Counted from the stretch's first letter, positions 12,670 to 25,430 are shown. The stretch: 64,000 bases of DNA from Nymphaea colorata (GCF_008831285.2 NC_045147.1:4302001-4366000), one strand, 5' to 3'. Made by a program: numbers and translations. The notes: a model not told the origin generated them from the letters alone.

Positions 12670-14442
12670 TTTGTGAAAAGAATGTATTAACTCTAATGGA
12701 GAGGGAGAATGAGATTTTAGAAAAAAGAAAAGAGAGATTTTAGAGAAAATGAGGTTTTTAAAGAAAATGAGACTCTAGAGAGAGAGAGATTCTAGAGAGG
12801 GAGAGAAAGAGAAAGGGATACATGCATATATATTCGTATGTACGTTTATGAGAATTTGTAAATGAATGTATTAAATCATAAAAATAAAAGGACAAAGAGA
12901 AATAATAATGTGCACGTATACCTATATAACATATATATAGGTATATGTCTGTATGAGAGTTAAAATCAAGAAACATAATATAGCACTCATTGGGATCCCT
13001 AATTAGGGTGATTAAAACAAAAACTGAGCGTGATAATGACATGAAAATGCTTTTTAACATGTATATATTTGTGAAGGGTTTTCCTGGGGTTTACAAATCT
13101 CAACCTCAAAATTCATCATAACAATGAACAGATTCCAACCTGAATACTCATTCTCACAGTGCATTTGCTCGTTAATTAAAAAAAATTAATACATCATCCA
13201 TAAGCATCATTTTAAACATAAACGATGAGTAAAACAAACATATTTTCAAAAATAAATGAACAAATGAGATTTATTTTGTTTTGCTCATACTCCTGATGCA
13301 CTCAAGAGTAGTTCTGAACTCTGAATAGGAAGTCCTGAGAGCCTTCTTGCATGACCATGGGGAAGTAGCAAGGGGAAGCAAAAAATGAAAATAAGATAAG
13401 GACTACATACCTTTAATATTTTCTTATGCTCTCTTGAAGAAGAAAAGAAAAGAATAATGGAAATAGAGCTAAGGGAAAAAATATAAGTCTTCATGTGAGA
13501 AAGCACTAGAGGTTTCCCAATGATTAGCTCATGCCCAAGAGAGAAGATTATGATGGTATTTATAAAGAGTTTTGGAGCCAAAATTCAAAAATTTGAATTT
13601 TTTTAATTTAGCAAGATTTTCATGCGAATTACAAGTATTTTTGAATAATTTTTAAATTTTTTCTTTTAAAATAGGCTTTGTTAAGTGGGATTGGCCAGTA
13701 GCGCTACAAACATCCTTTAGGGTCAAAACCGCCCCTTCTTTTTGACCCAAAATAGGGCCTATGCACATCGCAGGCCCATTGCCACTGCCAGCGCGCGATG
13801 CTCGGGGTTGTTGTGCCGATTCTTGGTACCGTTGTGCCGATTCTTGGTACCGTTACGCCGATTCTTCACAAAGGGCGGCGAAACGCCCCTTATTGTCTCA
13901 TCTAGACCATTAAGGGGCGAATTTCGCCTCCAGCGAGTCATTCAAAGAATAAAAAAATAAAAAGAATGTAAAAATCATATTTTAAATATATATATTTAAA
14001 AGGGATAAAAATGGTTTTTGTTGCAAATAGAGCCGATTCCATTTTGAATGATTTCGGGCTCATTTTAAATCCAGATTGGGTTCAATTGGTGGCCGACGCA
14101 TTCTACTGAGTAGTCTAAACTCAAAAACACAATTTTGTTGCGGGGACGAGAAATAAAACAAAGGGAAGGTTTGTGCATGCATGTGGCGCTCGATAGCATC
14201 AAATTTTGTCGTTTGGGTTTGAGAGATGTATTTTGAATTTGAATCTTGCGTTTGGACTCAGACAAGGGTCTGGAGATTCATTTTGGACCGAATAGTCATG
14301 AATTGGACTTAGGTAAGTATATGGAAGTATCTTTTGATTCTAGGGTCAGGCTTAAGGCCCAGGAATTAAATCTAAATGAAATAATTGAGATTTGAGTGGA
14401 AATGATATACACCCCTTTTTGAAAAAAATTGGGGTAATAACA
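11657..14442 (-). repeat. Right LTR (5' LTR on minus strand), full length
   Basis: This is the longer of the pair at about 2.79 kb. On the minus strand it begins TGTTATTACC and ends GGGATGCGAACA, then TGGCGACT follows. It contains an expanded (AT)n/(ATAC)n stretch at 12545-12666 that is much shorter in the left copy. Confidence 0.8.
12545..12666. repeat. AT-rich microsatellite inside right LTR
   Basis: Alternating ATAC and AT units become pure (AT)n from about 12617. The matching place in the left LTR (about 6730-6765) carries only a short AT and AC run, so the tract grew after the two LTRs separated. Confidence 0.9.
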
Positions 14443-14449
14443 CATCTTC

Positions 14450-17400
14450 AAACAAATAATCAAGCAAGTTGTGTCAAATGGAATTTTTGATTCTCTTTGT
14501 TTTGTATGCTTTCAAATTTGTGTTAAGTGTATAAAGGCTAAAGAACAAACACTAAAAATAGTGTTTCAAAATTTTTTTGGATGTCTTAGAACTGATTCTT
14601 TGTAAAATGTAATTGTGGATCCACATGTATTATTAGCAGTTTATATACTACATGATACTTGAGGGATAGACTCATAGTTATGAACAATTAGATTGAGGCT
14701 AATTGACATGTCTAAGAGCATAGATAATTTCATGTGTGAATACCAAATATAGATTTTGGATCCTATGATAGGCTAGATCCACAAATTTACTATAGATATA
14801 TTGTAGTGTTCTCCATAGCCCCATTTTATCATTCTCATCAAAAAGAGGTTATTATTTATTGCATAAAAGGTTTAGAAAGCTCTACACCCCCCCACCCCGA
14901 ACAAATACAATGTGGATTCAAGTGCACATATACGCTTAGTTCAATTTTTATTTTCAATGAATCAGTGGGGATGATTTATTGTCAAGAGAATTTATATCAT
15001 GTGGTATCTTGTTGGAATAGTCAACAATATTTTATCATTTCTATAAATGACTATTCTTGCTTTGAGTACCTATATTTGACTCATGGGTAGTCTTAATCCT
15101 TAGGCATGTTCACATAATTTAACCTTGAAGTTGAGATTCAAGTCAGCAAAAGGATTAAGGTTTTCAAATCTGACCATGGTGGTAAACACTATGGAAATTT
15201 TGAGATCAAGTGAACAACATCCAATGTTATTTGTCAAAATATTAGTGGAACGTCACATAGTCCATTAGTATATCATGTCAGGTTCTCTTAGCATCAGTAG
15301 TGTTGTCGGGAGATGAAATAGCACTCTTATACACATGGGAATGAGTATGATTAATTATTTTTCCCTACTAGAGTCCTTACAGTAAGGGGCACTAGAAATT
15401 GTAACTTATATTCTTAGTAATAGAGTTTCAATTAAATCTATATTAGAAACTCTATAAGATATATTGATATGTAAAAAGCTAGTATGAGACACTTTCGTAT
15501 TTGGAGATGTCTACTTGAAGTAATGCCATAGAAACTAAGTGAAAATAAATTGCACCCTAAGGTAGTTAGTTGTTATTTTGTTAGATATTCTGAAAGTTCT
15601 AAAAGTTACATGTTATATGACCTAGCTATAAGTACTATTTGATATAAGGATTGCTTGCTTTTTTGAGGATGTTGAGCATGTGAGCGGTGATAACATGAAA
15701 AACATTATATTTCAAGGGGAAGCTAATTCTTCTCATACATTTTTTGGGTAGTGGGTCAGGTTTTATTTCTGGCATTATTCAACCAACAAATTACAAATGA
15801 AGGCAATTTTGAAGATTTTTGTATTTGAAGTACTGAAGAACAAACTCATTAACCTTGAAAAAGTCCAATAAAGAAATGTCATTAAGGAGATTTACTAGAA
15901 TGAGAAGTGCAATTTCTATATGATCATGTTACCTTTTTCATGAACATCAGGATAATATAAGTTTAATGAAAGATGACCAAGTCAATTTTTAAAGAGTTTT
16001 AGCCCTCAAAAGTTTATATATGTCGTGAATGAGGAGATAAAGTCCATAAAAAATAAGAATATTTAGGATGTTGTCCCATTACCTGAAGATGTGAAACATA
16101 TTAACTGCAAATAAAATTTTAACCCAAGAGAGATACCTTCAATAATGTTGAAATGTATAAACTATGTCTTGTGGCAAAGGGTTTTACTCAAAATAAAAGG
16201 CATTGATTGTACAAAGACTTTTTTACTTCCTTTCATTGAAAAACTCTTTGATAACCATTATGGTGTCGGTGGTTTATTCCGATTTGAAGCTACATTAGCC
16301 AAAAGTAAAGCTAGGTTGATGAGATGATATACGTCATGTAACTAGAAAATTTTATTTCATGTAACGCAAAGCAAATTATATACAAACTAAAAAGAAATCC
16401 ATCCATGACGTAAAGCAATGTTTCCATCATTGATACCATAAGTTTTATCATGTTGTGATTTCGATCAATATTGAGATAAATGTAATTGATGAATGTATAT
16501 GTAATCAGTTTTATGTAGATAAATCTATAATGTAGATTTAACGCATGAAACTAAGAGATTTTTTTTGTGACGAAGTTTGAAATGAAAGATTTTAGTGACC
16601 TTTTTATATTAGGATCCAAATGTACCCATGTCGTCATCAGTGTACTCTTAGGTTATCACATAAGAGATATATGGGTAAAGTACTACAAAGATCTAGTGTG
16701 AAGGACTGTAAATAAAAAGATGTTCTTATTGCTAATAGAGACAAATTGAACATTAGGCAGTGCTCCAAGAATAAAATTATAGTTAAAGAGATAGAAGAGA
16801 TTGCATATGTGCCTACTATGAAGAGTTTGATGTATGCTTAAGTATGTACTCATTTAGATATTACATATATCATTGAGATATTAGACAAATATAATAATCC
16901 TAATATGGATAATTAGAAGGCTGCCAAATGAAGTAATGCAATATTTCAAAAAAATAAATTATTTCATGTTCATATACAATAAGTCAGACCAGTTACAGAT
17001 CATTATGTTTTCAAACTCTAACTTTGTTAGGTGTCAAAACAATTATATATTCATATCAAGCTATGTCTATCTATTCATCAAATGAGCTATATTATGGGAA
17101 AGTGCTAAATAGATACTCATAACTACCTTCACTATAGCTGCAGAGTTCATAGTCTATTATGAGGCATCCAATCATAAGATATGGCTACAAACTGTATATT
17201 GTGAACAACGTTGAAAAACCACTAAAGTTATTCAATTGAAATTTTTGAACATTGTAGAATTATAATAGCATTTGCCAAATTCAAAGCCATAACTATTAAA
17301 GGAATAATATAGAATGGTTTGGAATATATAGAGTATCTCGTGACATTCTCCATAACTGCATATCAGTTCATTAAAGGTTTAGCACTTAAGGTCTTTTTTG

Positions 17401-17500
17401 AACATGTTGTTCACATGGATGTGTTGTCACTTGATGATGCACTAGTTTAATTGAAGTTTATATTGTGAATGTTTTTACATAAGAGAAGTTCATGTTAAGA
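14450..17500 (+). mobile_element. Degenerate Ty1/copia retrotransposon
   Basis: Scattered copia-like blocks occur in the expected order across many stops. Near 14500 a CVKCIKAKEQ string resembles the GAG-pre-integrase end. At about 15029-15088 QQYFIISINDYSCFEYLYLTHG matches the integrase pattern YF...DDYS, with the first Asp as Asn. At about 15170-15195 there is a NLTMVVNTM string, an out-of-frame trace of RSDNGGEY. At about 15340-15540 come MSMINYF and the YILSNRV...K block. At about 16815-16870 SLMYA.VCTHLDITYII matches the RT tail SLMYA.VCTRPDIAY. At about 17385-17445 LALKVFFEHVVHMDVLSL matches the RNase H tail. No frame is intact, so it is old. Boundaries are approximate; its LTRs are not resolved, though AAGGAGGGATGAG near 17592 could be a polypurine tract. 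Confidence 0.75.
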
Positions 17501-18785
17501 TTTTCTCTAGAATGTAGTTTATGTTTTGGCTTCATTTAGTGCTCATGTGTTTTTATCTTCACAAAGAATTATGTGATCTTCACAAAAAATTAAGGAGGGA
17601 TGAGTTGACAACAGACATCTTAGATTATACTGCATATAATTCTCGTACTATATGTTCATCCTAATTTATGCCATTGATTATATTGACATTTGTGACCATT
17701 GTTGGGTTTAATTGAATTAATTGTCACGAATGTTATTTTACCGCTATAATAATATGGCCCAAGATGAACTTAGAAGAAATGACACTTGATATAAAAGTAG
17801 TTTTGACCTTATAAAGTTTTGTTTAATGTATGAATGTATTGTGGCCGAAGTGAGAGACTGTCAGAATATATTTAAGGGCCTACATATGTCATTGACAATA
17901 TAGTAAAACCCAAAAAATGATCAACGAAGTTAAGTTTATTATTATTTCATAGGGTCTGGAGATGTTCCTTTGACAAAATTAAAAATGGTAGCAGTTCCCA
18001 AAATCATCCATAGTGAGATTTTGTTTTTTACCCTCATTAGAAAGAAACAGTAATAGCATTTGTAAAATTTGGAAGATTATACAGTAATTCTCTCAATGCT
18101 TACGTGTTGTGTTCTTTTCATTTAATTCAATGATTTGGCATGAACATGCTTAATTTTAGGAAATTTTATCTTATACTTATCCTTAAGTCAGTAATGGATT
18201 TTGGAAGGTTGTTTTCTTCCTAGGCATGTATAGGGTTTAGGCCTAATTTGTTGATGCTCTAATTGAAACATGATCCAATGTTTCTTGCAACAGGCTCACT
18301 CTATGGAGGATGCTTGTTGTGCATTTTGGACTCATCTTTGTCTAAGGCGCTATAGTTTACACTAGTTCAATAGATGGACAGGTATAACTGAGTTGTAATT
18401 TCCTTAGTACAACTAGGATGTGCACCTGCATAGAAGGTCCATGAAACCCAAGAAACTGACCACAATTTGGTTTGTAGAAATAGCTGGTGGGCATGGGATC
18501 AACCCCAACACAAGTTTAGTGTTGGTGAATTGCAAAATTGGCCATGTTGAACCCAACCTAACTGGAGACTTGATGCACATATGAGGCCTATGTCTTAGCC
18601 ACTTATGTGGCATGGTCTAGCTTGGTCAACCAGTGTGCATATGGGAGGGTTGTGGCTTTATAGTTGGGCACACACTACTAATACAATGCTTAAATAACAT
18701 GAGATACATATCCCCTTCTTCACATGTTGTATAATCATTTTGTTATATGTTGGTTGATGCCAATGCTCAAGTTCCCAACTCTTTG
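17501..18785. other. Copia 3' flank, no gene seen
   Basis: The first ~400 bp may include a decayed copia LTR: a GGCCGAAGTGAGAGACTGTCA block near 17842 resembles the usual CCAAGTGGGAGA end. The remainder is AT-rich, with short frames only. Confidence 0.35.
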
Positions 18786-19525
18786 AATCTCGTGCCTCAT
18801 CTCATCTACCTTCATTTTCTCTTTGCGCGAGTCTCCTACTTCTATTCAATGTTCTATATCTTCTCCCTGTATTTTTTTCTATTTTGTTTTCCTCTTCCCT
18901 CTTTTCCTTTTTTAGTTTTTTTCTCTCTTCTTCCTCTCTTTTCCTTTTATATTCCTTCTCTCTTGTCTTCTCTTTTCCTTTCCTCTTCCATCACATCTTT
19001 TTGACTTGTTATTCTCTTTTTCATTTCCATTACTTACTCTCTTATTTTTCCTTCTCTTTTCTCTCTTCTTTTATCTTCTTTTTATTATTTCTTTTACTTT
19101 TTTCATTTCTTCTCTCTTCTCCCTCTTTACATCCTTTCTTCTTATTTTATTCTCTCGTCTTTTTTTTCTCTTTTCCTATTCTCTCTTCTTCTCTTATTTT
19201 CTCATTCTTCCTTTTGCCTTATTTTCTCTCTTCCACCTTTTGTTCTCTCTTCAGTCTTCTTTCTTTCTTCTTCTCTCTTTATTTGTTCTACCTTTTTATG
19301 CTCCTATTTTGTGTGCTTCCCCTTCTCTTCTTTCTTCTTTTTTTATCATTTATTTTCTCTTTTCTCTTCTACATTTCTCGTTTCTTTTTTTTTCTTTATG
19401 CCTCTCTTCTCTATTTTCTTCTCCTTTTTAACTTCTCATCATTTTTCATTGTTCTTATTTTCTCAAATTAACTCTACCTTTTGTTTCTCTTTGTCTTTCC
19501 TCTTTCACATCATTTTCTTAAGCAA
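18786..19525. repeat. Long polypyrimidine (C/T) tract, about 0.74 kb
   Basis: The + strand is overwhelmingly C and T with only isolated purines, mostly as CTTTT, TCTCT and TTCCT words and without a fixed period. It is open in several frames as Ser/Phe/Leu-rich strings, which is compositional and not coding. Flanking sequence returns to normal AT-rich composition. Confidence 0.9.
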
Positions 19526-22226
19526 TGGTTCACCTATAATTCTGTCACGTACTCTTTATAAATATATCTATATATCCAATTCAACTTCTATCACACACCA
19601 TCTTCTACTGCACTTTCCCCTTTCAACAACATATCAACCATAAGTCCCTCATAACTCCATCAAACATTGATGCTATATTTTGCCACATCAACCTTTGTTG
19701 AACATAGGAATGATAACTTCAACTATCCGCTTATCCTTTTTGCATGAGATTTCTTCACTGCCATCTTATTTACCAATGAATATACAGTCTACCAAAGTCG
19801 ACTATATGCTCTACTCAGAAATACCTTTTGACTTGACCAAATTGCCAATGGTGTGTTCCAACCATTGGTGATGTACTCAAGTTACGAAGGTAAAATGTGT
19901 ATGAATCCTCAAACACATGATCAATAATTTATGCAAACTGTAAGAGCAAATCAAACGACATGTGTTTGAATGCAATCTTAGGTTAATGTGATCTCTTGCG
20001 CTTTACTCATAACAAATAAGATTGCAATGTACTCAAGTATTATGCCATAAATTTATTCAAGTAGGTATCATAATCTATTGAACTACTTGTTTGTTGTAAT
20101 GATAAGCCATGGTAGTCTATTATGTACTTGTCGGCAATTGGGATTTAAGTCATTGTAGTTTTCTTGATTTACAGTCATTATGTAATGTAATTACCCAAAA
20201 TACTTCAATTTCACATGAATTCACAGATGGCCACATTTGCAATTTATAATGAACCTTACTAATCATATTTTACTGATCGCACAATTTACACATGTTAATG
20301 TAGGCCTTGTGATTTATTTAGAATCATTACTATTTCTTTGTAGGTAACCATAACTTTTGCAATCTGCTATTGCTTATTGCGTACATTAGGCCACATACAA
20401 AGATGAAATAGTGGAATCTCACAACTTTTGCAATCAACTACCACAACTTATTATATATTAAACCACGTACAAAGATTAAAGAATGGAATTCCGCATAGAA
20501 AGGCAAAAGAAATATTTGTATTTGCGCCAGTAAGTCTTTAAATTCGTATGGACAATGGGGAACCGAAAGTGTCTTTCAAGAATATGAACTGGCACATGTT
20601 CAAAGCAAACAATCCTACCCAGAGGGAATGACCAATAACATTAACAAGTCTACTTGAAAGAGAGTTGTTTGTCAATGGTAGTTGATCATGCATGTTATAT
20701 TTCGCCAATGGTCTTATATTGTGGGTAATCACCTCATGGCTAACTGCAAATTTTGTAGGTGTGGACCTCCTAGGTGCATACTGTAAACTTTATGGGCTTT
20801 TAGAGCTCAAAAACTAGTTTGGACTTGGGAATAGAGAGGCTGCAGCAGGATAGGGCAGCAACATGGTATGTTGGTAGGAGAGGAGGGGATAGACATAAGA
20901 GGGGAGCATCTTGGGACATGAAGAAAATGATGGGGATGTGAGCTTCTCAAGTTTTGGGAACATGGCAATTGAGGATACCCCGAACATATACTCTGCTTTG
21001 ACTTTCAATAGCAAATTGTGTTCCGCTAAATGGTTGCATTCCACAGTATCACATACCCACTAACTCACCGTTTAGATATTCCCTTAGCATCTTCAACTCT
21101 TCCACATTTCATATACCCTTAAATCGCAGCAATGGTGCAACGACATTTTTCTTAGGTACATTATCAAGAACAACACTTGGGTATGGGAATAAAAACATGA
21201 TCATGATTTAGCTTGCACCCCATGTGTATGGGAATGAACTTCCTTCCTAGATCCCATCAAACAGTTCAATAGATGCCCACTTTTTGGTCAACAAATTGCA
21301 AACCTTTCTCAAGCAGCAACAACTGCATTCCATGAACTAATGGTTCTTTGAGGCATTTGATCGAACAACTGATGTACGTAACGGAAATTGTCGGATTTCA
21401 GATGACACCGAGTTTCGTGAATGAAATACCGTCACATTGGACACTTGCTTTTAGAACGAAGGACTCTTCCATTTGATGGCGCAATGGTTCGATGAAATCC
21501 TGAACAACGGTTCAAATTGGTTTGAGTTTTGGCAAAATGAAAACAAATTTTGCAATTGCAATCCAATAGAATAATCGAAAAACCGTTTGCTCGACAATAA
21601 CGCTTTCTTCAGACGTTCTCCACCATCTATGCACGCATTTAATTCAATAATGCATTCCTGTTGCTCCTTTAAAAATTTAAGCATGTTTTTGTGAAATATT
21701 TTGCTATTCATCTACGAAACCTCAACTTCGTTGAACAGACTAAAATCAAAAACTTTAGAATTGATAAATAAGTTTACCTGCGACAAGAACTATGAGCACC
21801 GGGTCAAGGTGAGGAAGGAAGAGAGTTCAAAACTGGTTGGACGAAGTGTGGTTTAATGTTATATAGAGCTCCGGCTCCGCAGTCACAAAATTCCCGTTTA
21901 TTATCATCCCACTTACGTTTTCGCCCAGACCACAACCAGATGATATAACGTGAACATAACGAAGTACCGTCAAATTTCGTTTCCACGATAAAGCACAGCT
22001 TTGAAAGAATCCAACTTCAATTCGTTAAGCTCCCGTAACATAACAGGCAAGAGTAGCATTCGGAATGAAAAGGCCCGTCTCTCGGCCCTTACATGTTTGC
22101 TGGCAACAGAAGGGGAATAAACAATAATTCTACATAGAAACTGAAAGAGGAGAAAAGGACGCAGAGGAAGAAGAGAGGGAACGGCCAGGCCTCACCGAAC
22201 AGGATGTCATCCACATGGCAGAAGGA
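19526..22226. other. Intergenic, no recognised gene
   Basis: I see no gene here. A tandem duplication of about 72 bp lies at 20352-20494. A minus-strand frame at 20814-21044 contains MFPKLEKL...CPKM, faintly like a leucine-rich repeat, but it is too short to call. The right end (about 22090-22226) is the 3' flank of the ATP synthase gene. Confidence 0.5.
20352..20494. repeat. Tandem duplication, two units of about 72 bp
   Basis: Units begin ACTTTTGCAATC at 20352 and about 20424 and share CTTATT, CCACRTACAAAGAT and GGAAT in the same order. Divergence is moderate. Confidence 0.75.
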
Positions 22227-22988
22227 TCATTCTTTCAGCGATCCCACCAGCTCCTTGACGTCAAGATTCCCGGCGATCTCCTGGAGCTGCTTCCTGACGC
22301 TCATGTCGATGAGCTTCGACCCAGAGCTCCCGTACCTCACTGTGAATCCGGCAACTAACGACGGGTCGATTGCCGTCTTGATCCTCACGTTCTTCTTTCC
22401 AGTGAGCCTCTGAACCGTCTGCGCAATCTGGGCGAGGTGGTGGGGTTCAAGCTTGACGACGGAGGTGACGACCGCTAGCTCGGTGTCCGTTAGCCTGTTG
22501 TAGACGGCCTCGAACTCCTTGACGATCTCCCTAATGATGTCGACCCGCTTCATCTCCACCAGGATGTTGAGGAAGTTCACCGTGTGCGGCTGCAGTTTCG
22601 ACCCCGCCGCCATCTCATCGATTACCTTCTGCTTCTTCTCCAAACCAATCACGGGGCTCGCGAAGAACTCCAGCACGTTCTCGTCCTCGAAGAGCTTCTC
22701 TATCTTCTCCACATCGCCGCTCGTGATCTCGAGCGTGTCGTTGGCGCGGGCAACGTCCGCCAGGGCCGTAGCGTAGCTCGACGCAGCTGTGTCCACCATC
22801 GTCGCCCCCGCAGCGCCGGATTTCCTCCGCCCGGCGCAGCGGAGGAGGCGGAGGGAGGGGAAAGAGATGCCGGAGATGGAGGAGGAACGGAGGGCCGCGG
22901 CGCCGCTGGCAGCCCTGGGGATGGCGTTTGACGATAGGGCGGCTGTGTGGAGGCGGAATGCCAGGGAAGATTGCTGGAGGGCGTTCAT
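22227..22988 (-). CDS. atpD: Chloroplast ATP synthase delta subunit precursor
   Basis: This intronless nuclear gene encodes 253 residues. Residues 1 to about 63 form a plastid transit peptide rich in Ser, Ala and Arg with few acidic residues, ending near RRKSGAAGAT. The mature part (from about MVDTAASSYATALADVA) is a bacterial-type F1 delta/OSCP subunit: a helical N-terminal domain at about 68-175 and a C-terminal domain carrying the signature LVAGFTVRYGSSGSKLIDMS (residues 211-230). In the thylakoid CF1Fo complex it sits on top of the alpha3beta3 head and ties it to the peripheral stalk, which is needed for ATP synthesis. The frame is open 97 codons upstream (to 23279), but that part is proline-rich and unlike the family, so I chose the ATG at 22988. 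Length matches plant homologues. The symbol here means the nuclear-encoded delta subunit. Confidence 0.95.
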   Translation of the reverse strand: MNALQQSSLAFRLHTAALSSNAIPRAASGAAALRSSSISGISFPSLRLLRCAGRRKSGAAGATMVDTAASSYATALADVARANDTLEITSGDVEKIEKLFEDENVLEFFASPVIGLEKKQKVIDEMAAGSKLQPHTVNFLNILVEMKRVDIIREIVKEFEAVYNRLTDTELAVVTSVVKLEPHHLAQIAQTVQRLTGKKNVRIKTAIDPSLVAGFTVRYGSSGSKLIDMSVRKQLQEIAGNLDVKELVGSLKE

Positions 22989-23308
22989 TTTCTCCGGCGG
23001 CAAGCTAGGCTCTCTCTCGTACTCTGGGGCTTCGAAAGGTGAAAGGAAGAGACGATGGAGAGGCTGGAGTATGAGTGGCGAAGGAAGGCGTTTGGGTGAG
23101 GAACGGACGGCGTGCGATGGGAAAGGATAACGTGGATGGAGGACGTGGTTGCGCGGCTGCCAATTGGAGCGGAGGATGGTCCTCTTCTCAACCTGAGGAC
23201 TGAAACGAGTGAGCGTTGCCAATCGATGATGGAGCGGTTCTCTGTTTGAACCGAATTTGACCCGGATCTTACCTGACATGGATCCACACTGCTGCTTTTG
23301 TTATACAA
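22989..23308 (-). promoter_or_regulatory. GC-rich 5' leader/promoter of the delta gene
   Basis: This stretch keeps the GC-rich composition of the gene up to about 23260. It includes pyrimidine-rich leader-like sequence on the minus strand just before the ATG. A weak TATAA lies at 23301-23305 (minus), rather far from the ATG. The transcription start cannot be placed from sequence alone. Confidence 0.4.
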
Positions 23309-23603
23309 GGATCCGATACTCGCTAGTACTCACGTTTACTTTAGTTCAGGCAGTCTCGTGATACGTGAGGTCGTCCTATGCCTCATGCAGAATTATTAGA
23401 GACCGTGAAGTTGTGTTTGTTCCACTTCATATTTGAGATTCATAGTGATTTAAAATTTTAAGATCTCATATCTATATACTTAAGATCAAACCACCCTCCA
23501 TCCAATCTTAAACCTATAGTTTTTAACATATAATATGGAACTGAACAAATTAAGATTTTCAAAACACACGTTTTTATGCAGCCTAAAATGCTATCAAGGA
23601 AAT

Positions 23604-23647
<44 letters not shown>

Positions 23648-23807
23648 CATATAGAATATATATCCTTGTCAAATAGTTAAATATTTAAAAATCATACTTA
23701 AATATACTATTATCTATTATTAAAAACATAAAAAAGCATCACTATACCATAAACCGTTACATGGTATTTTAGTAATAATTTTAAATTTTTCATCATCTGG
23801 TGGTAAC

Positions 23808-23847
<40 letters not shown>

Positions 23848-25430
23848 TGGATGCAGTGTGCCGTCATATACTGAAAAATTAAAAATCTATCATTAATAAA
23901 CAGTTGCCACATGAGAATTAACACGATTTATGATACAGGGCTCATGATATCTTTAGCAATGATTCATGCTACTCTACATTAATGATAGAATTTTAATTTT
24001 TAACTGTCTCGCACATAACAGGGTTTCCTTAGCTATGCCTTGTCAGCGGCATCTCACAAGGTGTTCTTTCTCATTTCTTGCCTCACACGCAACAGCCGCT
24101 TCCGGACTCAGTATAACAATGTCGGTGTCGGTACATCCAATCGTGTCAACAATTGACCCTCGGAGAGTTTGTGCATCTTGTAGGATAGGCCCTCGGGAGT
24201 TGGATTACCACATTCTTGATAGTCTAACGACTATAACGGCATGTCCGATTGCCTGGATAATTGGTCTGAGAAGGCAATTATGCACCACACGGTACTCATT
24301 CAAACACTGTTATGAACACCCTGAATAGCTTCTTCGAGTTTAACAGTGCCCATATACTCGGACTTCATGGCATGCCTTTGCCTCTGGATCAGTGCACCAG
24401 AGACGGTTATAGGTCCAATCAAAATTCCCTAAGAGCCTGTAACACTCAGGAAATGCATTGAAGCTGTTGTTCTCCGATTGAAACGTTAACTTTCTCAAAA
24501 GAAATCCCCAAAGCTACAAAAGTGGCTATTAAAACTCAAATGCATTAGGGCATACATAAATTTCTAAACATCCAAAAAGTATCCCACTAGAAATTCATTC
24601 TAAAACTTATTTCTACAAAAACAAAACTGCAGTGAAACTAAACCAGAGTAGCCACTAGACGATTACAATCAACCTGCAGCTGTAGTGCTATGAGTCTACA
24701 TCACAAATATCAACATTGGAAAGGATCAATGGTATATGTAATAGGTCCTGTTAAAATATTGACAATTAATTTTTCCTTGATTCTTCTAGTGGGAAAAAAA
24801 AAAGTGTTCAAGCTACCACAAAAATATTCCAAATCCTCTGAGAATATAGAAAAGAACTGTCGGTAGATCCATTTCGACCTATTAAAGCAGGCTAAGTAAG
24901 CAGTTACTCAACTCTTTGTTACAATCTTTGGTATGAATAAGACCTTAATAGATTCTTATGTGGTCAAGATATTGGATCAAACTGTAGCATGTTCGTGATA
25001 GGTAGATTTCAAATTGCATTAGGCCCCAGAAAGTTTAAATTCTCCCACCAAATGTGAAAAGTGAGAGCAGAGTGGGATGCAATCTGCGGCTTTCAAGCCT
25101 ATACCAACAAAGCCAGTTCAACCTGACCAAGCCTACTTTTCAGCTAGTCAGCATAAAATGAAGCAATAAACTACTCATAGACATAAGAGTAGTCAAATTG
25201 CTAGAGCAGATCAAATAGGTTAACAGATTGGGAAATGTAGCTGACAACATTGCTAACAAAAGAAACTCATAACCCAGCCCTACAGATGGAAAAAAAAGGA
25301 TTCAAAGTAATGTAATGCACATTCCACTACACAAGCAGTACATCAAAACTTACATCAACCCCAGGATCACGGTCTGGAAACACCAGCAAGTGATATGTTC
25401 ATCAGGTCTCAACCAAATGCAGAAATAAGA
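23309..25430. other. Intergenic, mostly unassigned repeats
   Basis: It contains a (CT)n run at about 23608-23641 and an (AT)n run at about 23813-23842. A segment at about 23755-23960 resembles the small repeat found around 31735-32800: shared AAAAATTAAAAA, CACATGAG and a GATTTATG/GGTTTATG block. A minus-strand frame at about 24304-24420 is open for some 38 codons and ends in a stop, but I do not recognise it. No gene is called. Confidence 0.5.
23608..23641. repeat. (CT)n microsatellite
   Basis: About 17 uninterrupted CT units. Confidence 0.95.

Larger units (their letters stand above)
6283..14442 (-). mobile_element. Non-coding LTR retrotransposon (LARD-like), minus strand
   Basis: Two long direct repeats (about 6283-8813 and 11657-14442) flank a 2.84-kb core. 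Orientation comes from the ends. On the minus strand each repeat starts TGTTATYAC (8813, 14442). A purine-rich GAGGGACATC precedes the left copy like a polypurine tract. TGGCGACT follows the right copy like the primer-binding site of Tat/Ogre-type elements. The core has no gag or pol and no long open frame, so this is a non-autonomous derivative that needed a helper element. The left repeat lacks the outer ~440 bp of the right one, so the outer target-site duplication cannot be checked. The lineage is a guess from the TGGCGACT motif. Confidence 0.75.

Noticed and set aside
18747-19643. Several overlapping frames of up to 195 codons, apparently hydrophobic
   Set aside because: They come from the polypyrimidine tract; composition alone gives Ser/Phe/Leu in all three frames.
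20814-21044. Possible leucine-rich-repeat fragment (MFPKLEKL...CPKM), minus strand
   Set aside because: Only one short match, no neighbouring repeats or NB-ARC motifs, so not enough to call an NLR relic.
24304-24420. Minus-strand frame with HAMKSEYMGTVKLEEAIQ ending in a stop
   Set aside because: It looks coding-like, but I cannot match it to a family or find adjoining exons.
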